From positions 372,001 to 436,000 of the forward strand of contig NZ_JABVXC010000001.1 in NCBI RefSeq assembly GCF_013349955.1: a DNA stretch of 64,000 nt, written 5' to 3'. The notes under the pieces are model-generated. The model did not search any database and was not told the origin of the DNA. It saw only the letters and a program-made list of their open reading frames with translations. Positions 1 through 8,795 of the stretch are shown piece by piece; positions within the stretch are counted from its first letter, which is position 1; each line of letters opens with the position of its first letter. This DNA comes from Onishia taeanensis. GTDB lineage: Bacteria; Pseudomonadota; Gammaproteobacteria; Pseudomonadales; Halomonadaceae. The translations under genes and the position numbers were made by a program.

Positions 1-1311
1 GGCGCGATAACAGACAACACCACGCAACCAGTGCAGAAGCCAGGTGAGTCGCTCAGCCACCTCCGCCTGGTTCATGTCCTCCTCAAGCGCATCAATGACC
101 GCCGGACTGAGCTCGGGATCCTTGCGCTTCGATAGGCCACGCTTGATCAGAGGCACAATACCTACGGGGGGAGGTTGGCGCCAGCGAGACACGATATCCA
201 CAGGCACTTGTGCCACATAAGAGCCATATCTACTCTCGTTCCAATTCACAATTAATGGATCAGGCTCGCCTGCCGTACTTGAATGATGTCGTAAAACTTC
301 CGCGGCGCTTTGGCGTTTTGCCTCAAAGAAAGCCCAAAAATCAGGTGCCATCTTCAGCCCCAATAGCACTTGGGCATCATGATCTGGATCGGGGCCGATC
401 TGGCTTAGCTGCGCCTCATACTCCCGATAGAAGCCTTCAAGCTCCTCGTTCATCCAGCTGACATATAAACGGATCTGCTCGCAGAGTTCGTCCAGGAAGT
501 CCTGGCCATACGCTTGGCTAATAAGAGAAGTAGCCATGGTTGCCATTCTAGCAAGGGCCGCATGGGTAATAATGGCATCTTGCAACGGCTTTTCGATCGG
601 GTTACCGACAGCCTCCTGCACCTTGAACGATTCTTTCAGGTTCTGCAGCAAGTTCCCTAAAGAAGGGATGTGCCCGCGTTGATGCCAGTTCCTAGCCGTT
701 TTCTCGTTTTGCCACTCGTTGGTTTTGGGGTCTTGTCCTTCGGAGCTGGGTTGTCTATGGAAGTTCGCCAAGGTTTGACCGCAGGATTCATAGGCCCAGT
801 TAAGCACCTTGCTAAGCGGCGATACTTGGCGCCCTGCTTTTGTGGTTGGCAGGAACCAGAAGGGATCCGACGGCCGGATGGGTTGAACGACGAAGCCCAA
901 ATATTTCAACCACTCCCTCGTCAAGGAACGCGTACCTTCGTCAGCCAGGTAAGTCACCAGTAAGAACCTGATAGAGTCACGCTTGCTCATGAAGGTACCT
1001 TGGGTTGTAACCAGAGACGCATATAGGCCATACAAATCATTGATCAGGCCTGTCAGTTGACGCTCACGTACCGGACAGCGGATATAGGGTTCCAGGCACT
1101 GCGCCAACAGGGTAAATAACTCCTCAACATTGGGCTGTAGCTCGCCCTTCTCCTGCGTCAATCGCTGCAGGCGGGTCTGAATGGTTTTCTTCTGTTCTTC
1201 GGCAAAGCCGGTTGGCCCCTTTTGATTTTCTTTGGTTCGCGGCAGAACCCCGGTGATGTCGAATAAAATTTTCACCAAGCTACCGAGGGTAGGTAGAGCG
1301 TATCGAGTCAT
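1..1311 (-). CDS. Unknown protein, N-terminal 437 residues (runs off the left edge)
   Basis: The reading frame is open from an ATG at 1311 to base 1 without a stop, so at least 437 residues are encoded and the C-terminus lies outside the window. An AGGAAAG Shine-Dalgarno sequence sits about 7 nt before the ATG. I do not recognise the family. The protein looks soluble and mostly helical: no signal peptide, no membrane segment, no Walker or HD motif. It begins MTRYALPTLGSLVKILFD and has Trp-rich patches around residues 130-330. It reads in the same direction as the small ORF at 1359-1511 and the two-gene operon at 1774-5210, in DNA richer in A+T than the core genome, which suggests one acquired cassette. 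A role in defence is possible by position only. Confidence 0.6.
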   Translation of the reverse strand, partial: MTRYALPTLGSLVKILFDITGVLPRTKENQKGPTGFAEEQKKTIQTRLQRLTQEKGELQPNVEELFTLLAQCLEPYIRCPVRERQLTGLINDLYGLYASLVTTQGTFMSKRDSIRFLLVTYLADEGTRSLTREWLKYLGFVVQPIRPSDPFWFLPTTKAGRQVSPLSKVLNWAYESCGQTLANFHRQPSSEGQDPKTNEWQNEKTARNWHQRGHIPSLGNLLQNLKESFKVQEAVGNPIEKPLQDAIITHAALARMATMATSLISQAYGQDFLDELCEQIRLYVSWMNEELEGFYREYEAQLSQIGPDPDHDAQVLLGLKMAPDFWAFFEAKRQSAAEVLRHHSSTAGEPDPLIVNWNESRYGSYVAQVPVDIVSRWRQPPPVGIVPLIKRGLSKRKDPELSPAVIDALEEDMNQAEVAERLTWLLHWLRGVVCYRA

Positions 1312-1322
1312 GGCATCACTTT

Positions 1323-1351
1323 CCTAGGTTCTAGGGGACTTCCCTGTCCCC
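1323..1351 (-). other. Short hairpins between two island genes
   Basis: GGGGAC and GTCCCC (1334-1339 and 1346-1351) can form a 6-bp stem, and CCTAG/CTAGG (1323-1327 and 1331-1335) a second one overlapping it. They lie between the 50-residue ORF and the 437-residue fragment. No T tract follows, so this may be a weak attenuator or an mRNA-processing structure rather than a terminator. Confidence 0.3.
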
Positions 1352-1358
1352 ATTGCTG

Positions 1359-1511
1359 TTATTTTTTGTTAGAGGTGCGACTCTCTTTAATTTGCTTGCC
1401 GTGGTTCCCGTTGGATTTGGCATTCTTGATGTTTTGACCAGTTGTGCCTTTATTGCGGTTCAGTGTATCGGCACGATCATTTAGTTGCGCGCGGGTCTTT
1501 TGGTTTGCCAT
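1359..1511 (-). CDS. Small Asn/Lys-rich basic protein, 50 aa
   Basis: An ATG at 1511 preceded by AGGAGA at good spacing opens a 50-codon frame ending in TAA. The peptide starts MANQKTRAQLNDRADTLNRN and ends with repeated Asn, Gly and Lys residues (KQIKESRTSNKK). It is strongly basic, has no hydrophobic segment and is probably disordered. I cannot assign a family. It lies 47 bp upstream of the 437-residue fragment on the same strand and is probably co-transcribed. The Shine-Dalgarno sequence and the clean start make it more likely to be real than its length suggests. Confidence 0.6.
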   Translation of the reverse strand: MANQKTRAQLNDRADTLNRNKGTTGQNIKNAKSNGNHGKQIKESRTSNKK

Positions 1512-1630
1512 AAGGTAATCTCCTGTGAGTGTGTTGCAGGGCTCAGGCTATCGCCCCTGTGTGGCCCCGGCGAGGTCAAAGTTGGCGACACGTTTTTAAA
1601 TGGCCGGACATGCAACTACTACCAACCACG

Positions 1631-1657
1631 ATGACTAGGGCCCATACACCTAGTCAT
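1631..1657. repeat. Perfect 9-bp inverted repeat
   Basis: ATGACTAGG and CCTAGTCAT are separated by 9 nt. The dyad sits in the 262-bp gap (1512-1773) between the nuclease-like gene and the 50-residue ORF. It could be an operator or an mRNA stem-loop. The core ACCTAGTCA recurs once at 5396-5404, upstream of the two-gene operon. Nothing else is recognisable in this gap. Confidence 0.45.
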
Positions 1658-1773
1658 ACGTCATGCCTTCCGTGCGGCCGATGGCATGCGATTCAGCGCC
1701 GCGCTTAAGCCTTCTATGCTGAATTAAGGCGAACCGAGGACTTCTTGGAAATAGCTTGCTCCGTGGCGACAAC

Positions 1774-3471
1774 CTACTCGGCGTCCGGTGCGGAACGACC
1801 CTGACCTCGCCAAACGTGCGGTGGCACAGGCATTCGATAGTGACGGCAAGCCGTGAGAAGGATTGGAGTCAGGCGAGTTCGAACAGCGCTAACCTGCTCC
1901 TCCAGTGGATGCTCTTCCATCACGCGATTAATTAGACTTAAAACGGCTTCTAGTGAATCATTGAGTGGCAGACCTGGTACCGACAACCCGTGATCTCGAT
2001 CACCTTCCCAGAAAACTTCGTCCGTTCGTTCATCAGGAACCCAGATTTGGTGGGTCATATGCGGAGCCTGCTCAAGCAACGTACTCCGCAAGCGTTCTGT
2101 GCGCTCCTTATCACCGATCATCGCAAGCCAAGCAAGCACGAAGGTATAAAGAATTCCTGCTCGCGTATTCTCTTCGAAGTATGCATCACTGTGATCTCTA
2201 GGATGAACTAGGACATCTCGATAATCTGTCTTCGGTGTCGGATAGTGCTGGCGACTCAAGAGCCCGTTGCAAAGGTAATCGGACATACAACGGACGTAGT
2301 CAGCAACGCTGGAAAGACGGCCGCGCACGTCTGCGAGACGCATGAAAAGAGCTAGTTCGATTGCGAAATCGTCGCGAACTGGAACGGTAAGGCCCGGGTT
2401 CGAGTTCAGCATCTCGATCGTGATATCAAGCACCTTATCTGACCGTTCACGCATTGCCTGCGCAAACGACTCGTCTTGCGAGACACTAATGGCATCCAAC
2501 CATAGCCCATGGAGAGACAACCTTCCCAGTGTCTCGAATAGAGCAATGTTGATGTCGACCGGGTTGCGAGAATTTACGGCCATTGAAAGCGCGTATTTTT
2601 TATCGGCAAACGGCCCAATCTTCTCGACGAGAAGAAGGTTGGCAATAAGGATATGAGTTTTCACGATCTGATCGAAATGAGCCAGCCGCTCCTTTTGCGT
2701 CGCCCCCTTGCGTAGACGGGTATTATCGCAGTATGGCCAGCTACGTAGCAGCACCAGTTCAGATGCTAGATACGCTGCCTCGAGATTACCAGCGTCGCGA
2801 GCCCATACGAAGAGTATCCAAAGGCACAAGTAGGCTTTGCGTAGCTGGCGTGTCCGCTCTGTCTGGTTCTTCGGCTCAGTAAAGATGGCATCGATCAAGT
2901 CACGGAAATGCTGATAAGCGACGTCGGGCTGATCAAGCATCGCTAGCGCCTTCTGAAACACTCCCCGGTTCTCGCTCTCGATTAACTCTGCCCGTAACAT
3001 GCCGCTTAGAATCAGATCCGCGAGGCGGTCTCCATTCCACTCGGCGAAGTAAACGTTGCCCTTCTCGTTCATCCGGCAGAAGCCGCTCCACTGGGCACGA
3101 ACATCCTCGCGCATTTCGCCACCCATGCAGACACAAATGACGATGGGCAGATCCGTAAGGTGGGGTGGGATGCGATTCGGGATATAGTCATCCAGAACTT
3201 CGTGCAGCGACGGCCGCACGGCCTGCTGACCAGTATCCCAATGCTCTCGTGTCAAATCGCCAGACTTGATTGTGAACAGGAACAGACTTCGAGCGCCATT
3301 GCGATCAGGGTTGGGGCCGACTGCAGCGACGTCGACACCGGCTTGCCGTGTGCCACGACGTGGCCGGGTTAGAACTTCGAATCCACTCTCAGCCAGAAGG
3401 TCAGGCAAAATAGCGTCAAGTTCGTCGCGCTCGCGCAGCGAGCGCAGGTAGTGTGTCACGACAAGTTTCAT
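1774..3471 (-). CDS. PD-(D/E)XK-nuclease-like protein, second gene of an island operon
   Basis: The protein has 565 residues. Residues 1-165 read like a restriction-endonuclease fold of the Mrr/HSDR type: an N-terminal helix with acidic residues (E18, E28), then GVDV with D47, a strand ending in K69 (sequence FTIKSGD), and a late block AEWNGDRLADLI common in nuclease domains attached to defence proteins. The residue two before K69 is Thr, not Glu or Gln, so the active site is incomplete or variant. Residues 170-565 appear helical and repeat-like, without an NTPase motif. Its ATG overlaps the stop of the upstream gene (ATGA), so the two are translationally coupled. The nuclease assignment is inferred from motifs. 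The partner and position near guaA suggest anti-phage or island maintenance, unproven. Confidence 0.7.
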   Translation of the reverse strand: MKLVVTHYLRSLRERDELDAILPDLLAESGFEVLTRPRRGTRQAGVDVAAVGPNPDRNGARSLFLFTIKSGDLTREHWDTGQQAVRPSLHEVLDDYIPNRIPPHLTDLPIVICVCMGGEMREDVRAQWSGFCRMNEKGNVYFAEWNGDRLADLILSGMLRAELIESENRGVFQKALAMLDQPDVAYQHFRDLIDAIFTEPKNQTERTRQLRKAYLCLWILFVWARDAGNLEAAYLASELVLLRSWPYCDNTRLRKGATQKERLAHFDQIVKTHILIANLLLVEKIGPFADKKYALSMAVNSRNPVDINIALFETLGRLSLHGLWLDAISVSQDESFAQAMRERSDKVLDITIEMLNSNPGLTVPVRDDFAIELALFMRLADVRGRLSSVADYVRCMSDYLCNGLLSRQHYPTPKTDYRDVLVHPRDHSDAYFEENTRAGILYTFVLAWLAMIGDKERTERLRSTLLEQAPHMTHQIWVPDERTDEVFWEGDRDHGLSVPGLPLNDSLEAVLSLINRVMEEHPLEEQVSAVRTRLTPILLTACRHYRMPVPPHVWRGQGRSAPDAE

Positions 3472-5210
3472 CGTTGTTCTCTCGGCTCAAGCTTGAAATG
3501 GACAAGCATTTGGTCGAGGCCGACCGGGTCAACAATATTGCGGAGAGGCAACTCGGACGAGACCGAGAACGATTTCATCTCGATCTCGGTGAGATTCGTG
3601 TCGCCCTCACCAGTATGAATCGGTGTCAGCGAAGAGCGACCATAAAGGATGTATTGCTTGGTGAAGATATCCTCGAATATAGACCCCCGACTCTCCTGCT
3701 CCATGCCTCGTTCCATCCTCTCGTTCCAATGAGCACGCTCTACCTCACGCTGCATTTCGCTGGGGTGCAGTTCAACCAAACGTTCCACCCCCTCCAGCGC
3801 ATCCTCAAATGCAGCCTTTCGTTCGAGCAGCTCAGTAATACCAGAGCCGTTCGCTCCGCCGTCCTCAACGTAGCGTTCAAGGTAGCTCTTCAACTTGCCA
3901 CCATAGCTCAGGAGCAGGGAGTCATAGATCAGATTGAGGACGTCACTGGCGATATCAGGCGATCCATCGCGAAGTACCGCTAATGGTATGGCGACCGCTG
4001 CCAGCGGATCGATAAAGAACCATCCGACAGCCTTGCGACAGAGAAACAGCTGGTCTGATGGGGCTGGTGGCAGAGACGACGTAGGGATTGAGAAGGGCGG
4101 ATCCTCGCTCCCAACACTGCACACTTCATTCGCCACGCATATACGAGTGTGTACTCCTCCATTGAGCAGCCAGTGCACAACCGCACTACCAAGCACCTCA
4201 GCGCCTGCATGCGTCAGCGCGTGATACGCACTCTGGAACGCACCTAGCGTAATCTTCCCCTTTGAACGATCGATCAACCCACCAAGTAGTCGGATCACCT
4301 GTTCAGCACGCCCATCTCTCACAAGTTGGTATGAGGCATGATCAATGTGCGAGATGGTTAAAATATCGTTTGGGTCAACATCTGCAACGGTATAGAGACA
4401 CAGGTCTATGACGTTCTCTGTGAGGCCTTCTCGATAACGCCAAAGGAGATCTGCCGCCAAGTGAATCGTAGATGGGCTCTGCGTCTGAAGGACGCGTTCA
4501 AGTTGTTCGTCGACACTGGCTGGTGCGCATACTTTTCGCTTTGCAGCAGCGCGGTAGCCCGCTTCAAGGGACCGAAGGGCAGTATCCTCATCGTCGCTGG
4601 ACGCTTCTTGGGTTAGTGTGTCGAGTACCTCATGGTAGCGCTCCTCCAATTCCATGGCCCCTAAAGCCGAGAAGGCTGCGAGCTTCGCTTCCCGATCGTG
4701 AGCTTGCGCGAAAATTAGGCCTTCCTCGACATCAGCGTTCATTAGGAGAACCGTGGATAGTTGACGCAGAGCACGGTTATCGCCGGTACGTGCTGATTCG
4801 TAAACCTTGGAAGATCTGGTTGCGTCTTTCTTCGTCCATTCCCCAAAAGCGGTACTCAGGGCGCCAGTATCCAGATCGTTGCCGCCTGAATCCAGCAAGC
4901 GCGTGATGAAGGCAAGAAGGACCTCCTGATCTACATTCAGAAGAGGTATCAGGTCGCATAGAACATGCTGGACGAGGAAGAAGCGCCGTCCCTCCAGCTC
5001 TGCCAGCGCATCTTCGACATGGAGATCAATTGGTGGCGCATCGGTAGCGTTCAATATAGCCGCGAGCGCTTCGACCAACGCAGAGCGGTTATCGTCTAGA
5101 CGCCGGAACTCTCGATCCGCAATAGTACGAACCAAGCCGCGCGTGCTGAGCTGGGTAGCCAATTCCGTCTCGTCTACCGGCTCCCCTTCAGTTGCCATTG
5201 ATTTACACAT
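3468..5210 (-). CDS. Large helical-repeat protein, first gene of an island operon
   Basis: The protein has 580 residues, is acidic, and is predicted almost entirely helical, with recurring amphipathic Leu/Ala-rich pairs that resemble HEAT-type solenoids (roughly residues 30-430). The C-terminal 130 residues are charged and end in a short strand-like segment. No transmembrane segment, signal peptide, Walker motif or known catalytic motif is visible. The start at 5210 gives MCKSMATEG; the Met at residue 5 is an alternative. GGGA lies about 10 nt before the first ATG. It overlaps the nuclease-like gene by 4 bp, so the two products are probably made in fixed ratio and may form a sensor/effector complex. 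The family is unrecognised; function inferred from context only. Confidence 0.7.
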   Translation of the reverse strand: MCKSMATEGEPVDETELATQLSTRGLVRTIADREFRRLDDNRSALVEALAAILNATDAPPIDLHVEDALAELEGRRFFLVQHVLCDLIPLLNVDQEVLLAFITRLLDSGGNDLDTGALSTAFGEWTKKDATRSSKVYESARTGDNRALRQLSTVLLMNADVEEGLIFAQAHDREAKLAAFSALGAMELEERYHEVLDTLTQEASSDDEDTALRSLEAGYRAAAKRKVCAPASVDEQLERVLQTQSPSTIHLAADLLWRYREGLTENVIDLCLYTVADVDPNDILTISHIDHASYQLVRDGRAEQVIRLLGGLIDRSKGKITLGAFQSAYHALTHAGAEVLGSAVVHWLLNGGVHTRICVANEVCSVGSEDPPFSIPTSSLPPAPSDQLFLCRKAVGWFFIDPLAAVAIPLAVLRDGSPDIASDVLNLIYDSLLLSYGGKLKSYLERYVEDGGANGSGITELLERKAAFEDALEGVERLVELHPSEMQREVERAHWNERMERGMEQESRGSIFEDIFTKQYILYGRSSLTPIHTGEGDTNLTEIEMKSFSVSSELPLRNIVDPVGLDQMLVHFKLEPREQR

Positions 5211-5271
5211 TGATCTTTATTCCCAAAACAGCTTACAAGACTCTCTAAGTCAATGAAATTCCGCATTCTAT

Positions 5272-5367
5272 TCAGCACTCATGGTGCCATATAAGAGCCG
5301 CGCCACCACCAATACCGCTGATAGCCACGCTAACGCGGTACTTCCACATTATGCTTTTCATCTCCAT
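5272..5367 (-). CDS. Possible 31-aa hydrophobic micro-protein
   Basis: A 31-codon frame (ATG at 5367, TGA at 5274-5272) lies in the 307-bp gap between the helical-repeat gene and guaA, in the direction of the island operon. It has several basic residues near the N-terminus, a Gly/Ala/Ile stretch that could just span a membrane, and ends HHEC. There is no well-spaced Shine-Dalgarno sequence for the first ATG, and GGAG lies directly against the second. It could be a leader peptide or chance. A possible promoter for the operon (TTGACT at 5248-5253, 17-bp spacer, TGTTTT) lies downstream of it. Confidence 0.2.
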   Translation of the reverse strand: MEMKSIMWKYRVSVAISGIGGGAALIWHHEC

Positions 5368-5430
5368 TTTGTATGGCCGTAATCTAGATCCTAATACCTA
5401 GTCAACCTTAGCCAGATTACATTAGGCAAC

Positions 5431-5460
5431 AAAAAAGCCTGCCGATATCGGCAGGCTTTC
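5431..5460 (-). terminator. Rho-independent terminator of guaA
   Basis: A perfect palindrome AAAGCCTGCCGAT/ATCGGCAGGCTTT (5434-5459) is followed on the minus strand by a run of T (5436-5431). It lies 58 bp beyond the guaA stop and marks the likely boundary between the core genome and the A+T-richer island. Confidence 0.85.
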
Positions 5461-5517
5461 GTATGACGCAGGTGATGCGGCGGAGCTAGGCGGCGCTCAT
5501 CCGCCTTGCCCTGGCGA

Positions 5518-5530
5518 TCACTCCCACTCA
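5518..5530 (-). other. 3' end of guaA, potential island attachment site
   Basis: The last codons of guaA read GAGTGGGAGTGA, the sequence used as attB by guaA-specific integrases in many bacteria (established knowledge). The DNA beyond the guaA terminator has different composition and unknown genes. I searched 1-5510 by eye for a second copy and for an integrase and found neither, so the other att site would lie to the left of the window. Confidence 0.4.
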
Positions 5531-7095
5531 ATCGTCGCGGGCGGCTTGCTGCTCACGTCATAGGTCACGCGGGAGACGCCTTCCAGCTCGTTGATGATGC
5601 GGTTGGAGACCTTCTCCAAGAGCTCATACGGCAGGTGCGCCCAGCGGGCGGTCATGAAGTCGATGGTCTCGACGGCACGCAGGGCAATCACCCACTCGTA
5701 GCGGCGGCCATCGCCGACCACGCCCACGGACTTCACCGGCAGGAAGACGGCGAAGGCCTGGCTGGTCTTGTGGTACCAGCCGGCGTTGTGCAGCTCTTCG
5801 ATGAAGATGGCATCCGCCTCACGCAGGATGTCGGCGTATTCCTTCTTCACTTCGCCGAGAATGCGCACGCCCAGGCCCGGCCCCGGGAAGGGGTGACGGT
5901 AGACCATGTCGTAGGGCAGGCCGAGCTCGACGCCGAGCTTGCGCACCTCGTCCTTGAACAGCTCGCGCAGCGGCTCGACGAGCTTGAGCTTCATGGTCTC
6001 GGGCAGGCCACCCACGTTGTGGTGCGACTTGATCACGTGTGCCTTGCCGGTCTTGCTGGCGGCGGACTCGATCACGTCCGGGTAGATGGTGCCCTGGGCC
6101 AGGAAGTCGACGCCTTCGATCTTGGCGGCCTCGGTATCGAACACGTCGATGAAGGTGTTGCCGATGATCTTGCGCTTGGCTTCCGGGTCGTTGACGCCTG
6201 CAAGCTTGCCGAGGAAGAGGTCTTCGGCATCGACGCGGATCACCTTGACGCCCATGTGCTGGCCGAAGGTTTCCATCACCTGGTCGCCTTCCGCCTTGCG
6301 CAGCAGGCCGTTGTCGACGAACACGCAGGTCAGTTGATCGCCGATGGCCTTGTGCAGCAGCGCGGCAACCACAGAGGAGTCGACGCCACCGGACAGGCCG
6401 AGCAACACGTGGCGGTCGCCGACCTGCTCGCGCACGCGCTCGACCTGGTCTTCGATGATCTGGGCCGGAGTCCACAGACGCTCGGACTGGCAGATATCCA
6501 GCACGAAGTGCTCGAGGATGCGCTGGCCCTGCAGGGTATGGGTCACCTCGGGGTGGAACTGCACGCCGAAGAAGCGCTTCTCTTCCCAGCTCATGGCGGC
6601 GATCGGGCAACTCGGGGTGGAGGCGGTCACGGTGAAGGTGTCCGGCACTTCGGCGACCTTGTCACCGTGGCTCATCCACACGTCGAGCAGGCTCTTGCCG
6701 CTGTCGTGGTCGATGTGATCCGAGATGTTCTTGAACAGCGCGGTTTCGGCGTCCAGGCGAATCTGGGCGTAGCCGAACTCGCGCTTGTTGGAGCCGGCCA
6801 CCTTGCCGCCGAGCTGCTCGGCCATGGTCTGCATGCCGTAGCAGATGCCGAGTACCGGCAGGCCCATCTCGAACACGCACTGGGGCGCGCGGGGCGAGCC
6901 GAGCTCGGTGACGGACTCCGGGCCACCGGCGAGGATGATGCCGTTGGGGTTGTACTCGCGAATCTCGTCTTCGGTGATATCGAAGGCGCGCACTTCGGAG
7001 TACACGCCGATCTCGCGCACGCGGCGGGCGATCAGCTGAGTGTACTGGGAGCCGAAGTCGAGGATCAGGATCTTGTGGGCGTGAATATCGGTCAT
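5518..7095 (-). CDS. guaA: GMP synthase (glutamine-hydrolysing)
   Basis: Converts XMP, glutamine and ATP to GMP, the last step of guanine nucleotide synthesis, in the cytoplasm. The start at 7095 ([20 protein letters not shown]) gives 525 residues, the family length; an in-frame ATG 31 codons upstream is rejected because it adds unrelated sequence. Residues 1-200 are a class I glutamine amidotransferase with the triad C85 (GICYGMQ), H181 and E183 (FHPEVTH). The ATP-pyrophosphatase P-loop SGGVDSS is at residues 235-241, and the C-terminal dimerisation domain ends IEWE. It follows guaB by 142 bp with a terminator-like hairpin between them, so expression may be partly uncoupled from guaB. Its 3' end abuts the accessory island. 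Confidence 0.98.
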   Translation of the reverse strand: MTDIHAHKILILDFGSQYTQLIARRVREIGVYSEVRAFDITEDEIREYNPNGIILAGGPESVTELGSPRAPQCVFEMGLPVLGICYGMQTMAEQLGGKVAGSNKREFGYAQIRLDAETALFKNISDHIDHDSGKSLLDVWMSHGDKVAEVPDTFTVTASTPSCPIAAMSWEEKRFFGVQFHPEVTHTLQGQRILEHFVLDICQSERLWTPAQIIEDQVERVREQVGDRHVLLGLSGGVDSSVVAALLHKAIGDQLTCVFVDNGLLRKAEGDQVMETFGQHMGVKVIRVDAEDLFLGKLAGVNDPEAKRKIIGNTFIDVFDTEAAKIEGVDFLAQGTIYPDVIESAASKTGKAHVIKSHHNVGGLPETMKLKLVEPLRELFKDEVRKLGVELGLPYDMVYRHPFPGPGLGVRILGEVKKEYADILREADAIFIEELHNAGWYHKTSQAFAVFLPVKSVGVVGDGRRYEWVIALRAVETIDFMTARWAHLPYELLEKVSNRIINELEGVSRVTYDVSSKPPATIEWE

Positions 7096-7186
7096 GAAGA
7101 AAACATCTCTGTGAGGCCGCAAGCCAGTCCAAAAGCTCGCTGGTGGAGAAACCGAGTTAGGTCCTGGGTCGGTCAACCAGCGGGTC

Positions 7187-7216
7187 AAAAAACGAACGGC
7201 GGGGATAAGCCCCGCC
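7187..7216 (-). terminator. Terminator or attenuator between guaB and guaA
   Basis: On the minus strand GGCGGGG (7216-7210) pairs with CCCCGCC (7204-7198) around a 5-nt loop, followed 5 nt later by six T (7192-7187). It lies 21 bp after the guaB stop and 91 bp before the guaA start, so it should end part of the guaB transcript and lower guaA expression unless guaA has its own promoter. Confidence 0.75.
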
Positions 7217-7237
7217 GCCGTCTAGCGCATGCTGTGA

Positions 7238-8707
7238 TCAGCTGGCCCGATAGTTCGGGGCTTCCTTGGTGATCTGCACGTCGTGAACGTGAGACTCGTT
7301 GAAGCCGGCGCCGGTGATCTGCACGAATTCCGGCTTGGTGCGCATCTCCAGAACGCTGCGGCAGCCGGTGTAGCCCATGGAAGCGCGCAGGCCGCCCATC
7401 AGCTGGTGAACGATGGCGCTCATCATGCCCTTGTAGGGCACGCGGCCTTCGATGCCTTCCGGCACCAGCTTCTCGGCGCCTTCGGACTTGTCCTGGAAGT
7501 AGCGGTCGGCGGAACCCTGGGTCTGGGACATGGCGCCCATGGAACCCATGCCGCGGTAGGCCTTGTAGGTACGGCCCTGGTAGAGCTCGACTTCGCCCGG
7601 CGCTTCCTCGGTACCGGCCAGCAGGCCGCCGATCATCACGCAGCTAGCGCCTGCGGCGATGGCCTTGGACAGGTCACCGGAATAGCGCACGCCGCCATCG
7701 GCGATCAGCGGGATATCGTAGGGCTTGAGCGCCTCGGCGACATTGGCCACCGCGGTGATCTGCGGCACGCCGACACCGGCGACGATACGGGTGGTGCAGA
7801 TGGAACCGGGGCCGATGCCGACCTTGACGGCGTCTGCGCCGGCTTCAGCCAGGGCGATAGCGGCATCGGCGGTGGCGATGTTGCCGCCGATCACCTGCAC
7901 CTCGGGGAAGTGCTCCTTGACCCAGGCGACGCGGTCGATCACGCCCTTGGAGTGGCCGTGGGCGGTGTCGACGACGATGGCATCGACGCCGGCCTCGACC
8001 AGTGCGGCGATGCGGTCCGGGGTTTCCGGGCCGGTGCCGACGGCGGCGCCGACCAGCAGGCGGCCGTCGCTGTCCTTGGCGGCGCTCGGGTAGGTGCGTG
8101 CCTTCTCGATGTCGCGCACGGTGACCAGGCCGCGCAGGCGGAACTCGTCATCGACGATCAGGATCTTCTCGATGCGGTTTTCCTGCAGCTTGGTCTTGAT
8201 CTGCTCGAGCGGCGTGCCGACCGGCACGGTGACCAGCTTCTCGCGCGGCGTCATGATCGCTTCGACGCTGTCGCTGTGGTCCGGCTGGAAACGCATGTCA
8301 CGACCGGTGACGATACCGACCAGGGTCTCGCCCTCGACCACCGGGAAACCGGAGTAGCCGTACTCGTCGGCCATCGCCAGCAGGTCGGTGAGCTTGGCCT
8401 TGGGGCCAACGGTCACCGGATCCTTGACGATCACGCTCTCGTGCTTCTTGACCTTACGCACCTCGGCCGCCTGGCCGGCGATGGTCATGCTCTTGTGGAT
8501 GATGCCGATGCCGCCTTCCTGCGCCATGGCAATCGCCAGACGGGCTTCGGTCACGGTATCCATGGCGGACGAGCAGAGCGGGATGTTCAGTTCGAGATTG
8601 CGGGTCAGGCGGGATTTGAGGCTGACGTCCTTGGGGAGGACATCCGAGTAGCCGGGAACGAGTAATACGTCATCGAACGTAAGAGCTTCTTGCGCCATAC
8701 GTAACAT
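7238..8707 (-). CDS. guaB: Inosine-5'-monophosphate dehydrogenase
   Basis: Oxidises IMP to XMP with NAD+, the committed step to guanine nucleotides. The ATG at 8707 gives 489 residues beginning [20 protein letters not shown], matching the E. coli length; a TTG five codons upstream is possible but has no Shine-Dalgarno sequence. The TIM barrel is split by two CBS domains (about residues 93-205). The catalytic Cys is C304 in GPGSICTTR, and the flap contains [10 protein letters not shown]. It is the first gene of guaB-guaA. A sigma70 promoter with a perfect TATAAT lies 60 bp upstream of the start. Confidence 0.98.
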   Translation of the reverse strand: MLRMAQEALTFDDVLLVPGYSDVLPKDVSLKSRLTRNLELNIPLCSSAMDTVTEARLAIAMAQEGGIGIIHKSMTIAGQAAEVRKVKKHESVIVKDPVTVGPKAKLTDLLAMADEYGYSGFPVVEGETLVGIVTGRDMRFQPDHSDSVEAIMTPREKLVTVPVGTPLEQIKTKLQENRIEKILIVDDEFRLRGLVTVRDIEKARTYPSAAKDSDGRLLVGAAVGTGPETPDRIAALVEAGVDAIVVDTAHGHSKGVIDRVAWVKEHFPEVQVIGGNIATADAAIALAEAGADAVKVGIGPGSICTTRIVAGVGVPQITAVANVAEALKPYDIPLIADGGVRYSGDLSKAIAAGASCVMIGGLLAGTEEAPGEVELYQGRTYKAYRGMGSMGAMSQTQGSADRYFQDKSEGAEKLVPEGIEGRVPYKGMMSAIVHQLMGGLRASMGYTGCRSVLEMRTKPEFVQITGAGFNESHVHDVQITKEAPNYRAS

Positions 8708-8765
8708 ATCGGCAACACCCAATGTTGAGCAGATGGAGGATGTGGTGAGGGGAAGTTAATCAACC

Positions 8766-8795
8766 ATTATAACGCCGAGCCCCACCTTCCATCAA
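8766..8795 (-). promoter_or_regulatory. Sigma70 promoter of guaBA
   Basis: Minus strand: TTGATG (8795-8790), an 18-bp spacer, and TATAAT (8771-8766). Transcription would begin near 8759, leaving a leader of about 50 nt before the guaB ATG. Confidence 0.65.

Noticed and set aside
5506..8665. Long plus-strand frames (588 and 460 codons) opposite guaA and guaB
   Set aside because: They are antisense to enzymes with complete motifs. High GC at third positions suppresses stop codons, and the translations are low-complexity His/Ala/Gly/Val-rich.
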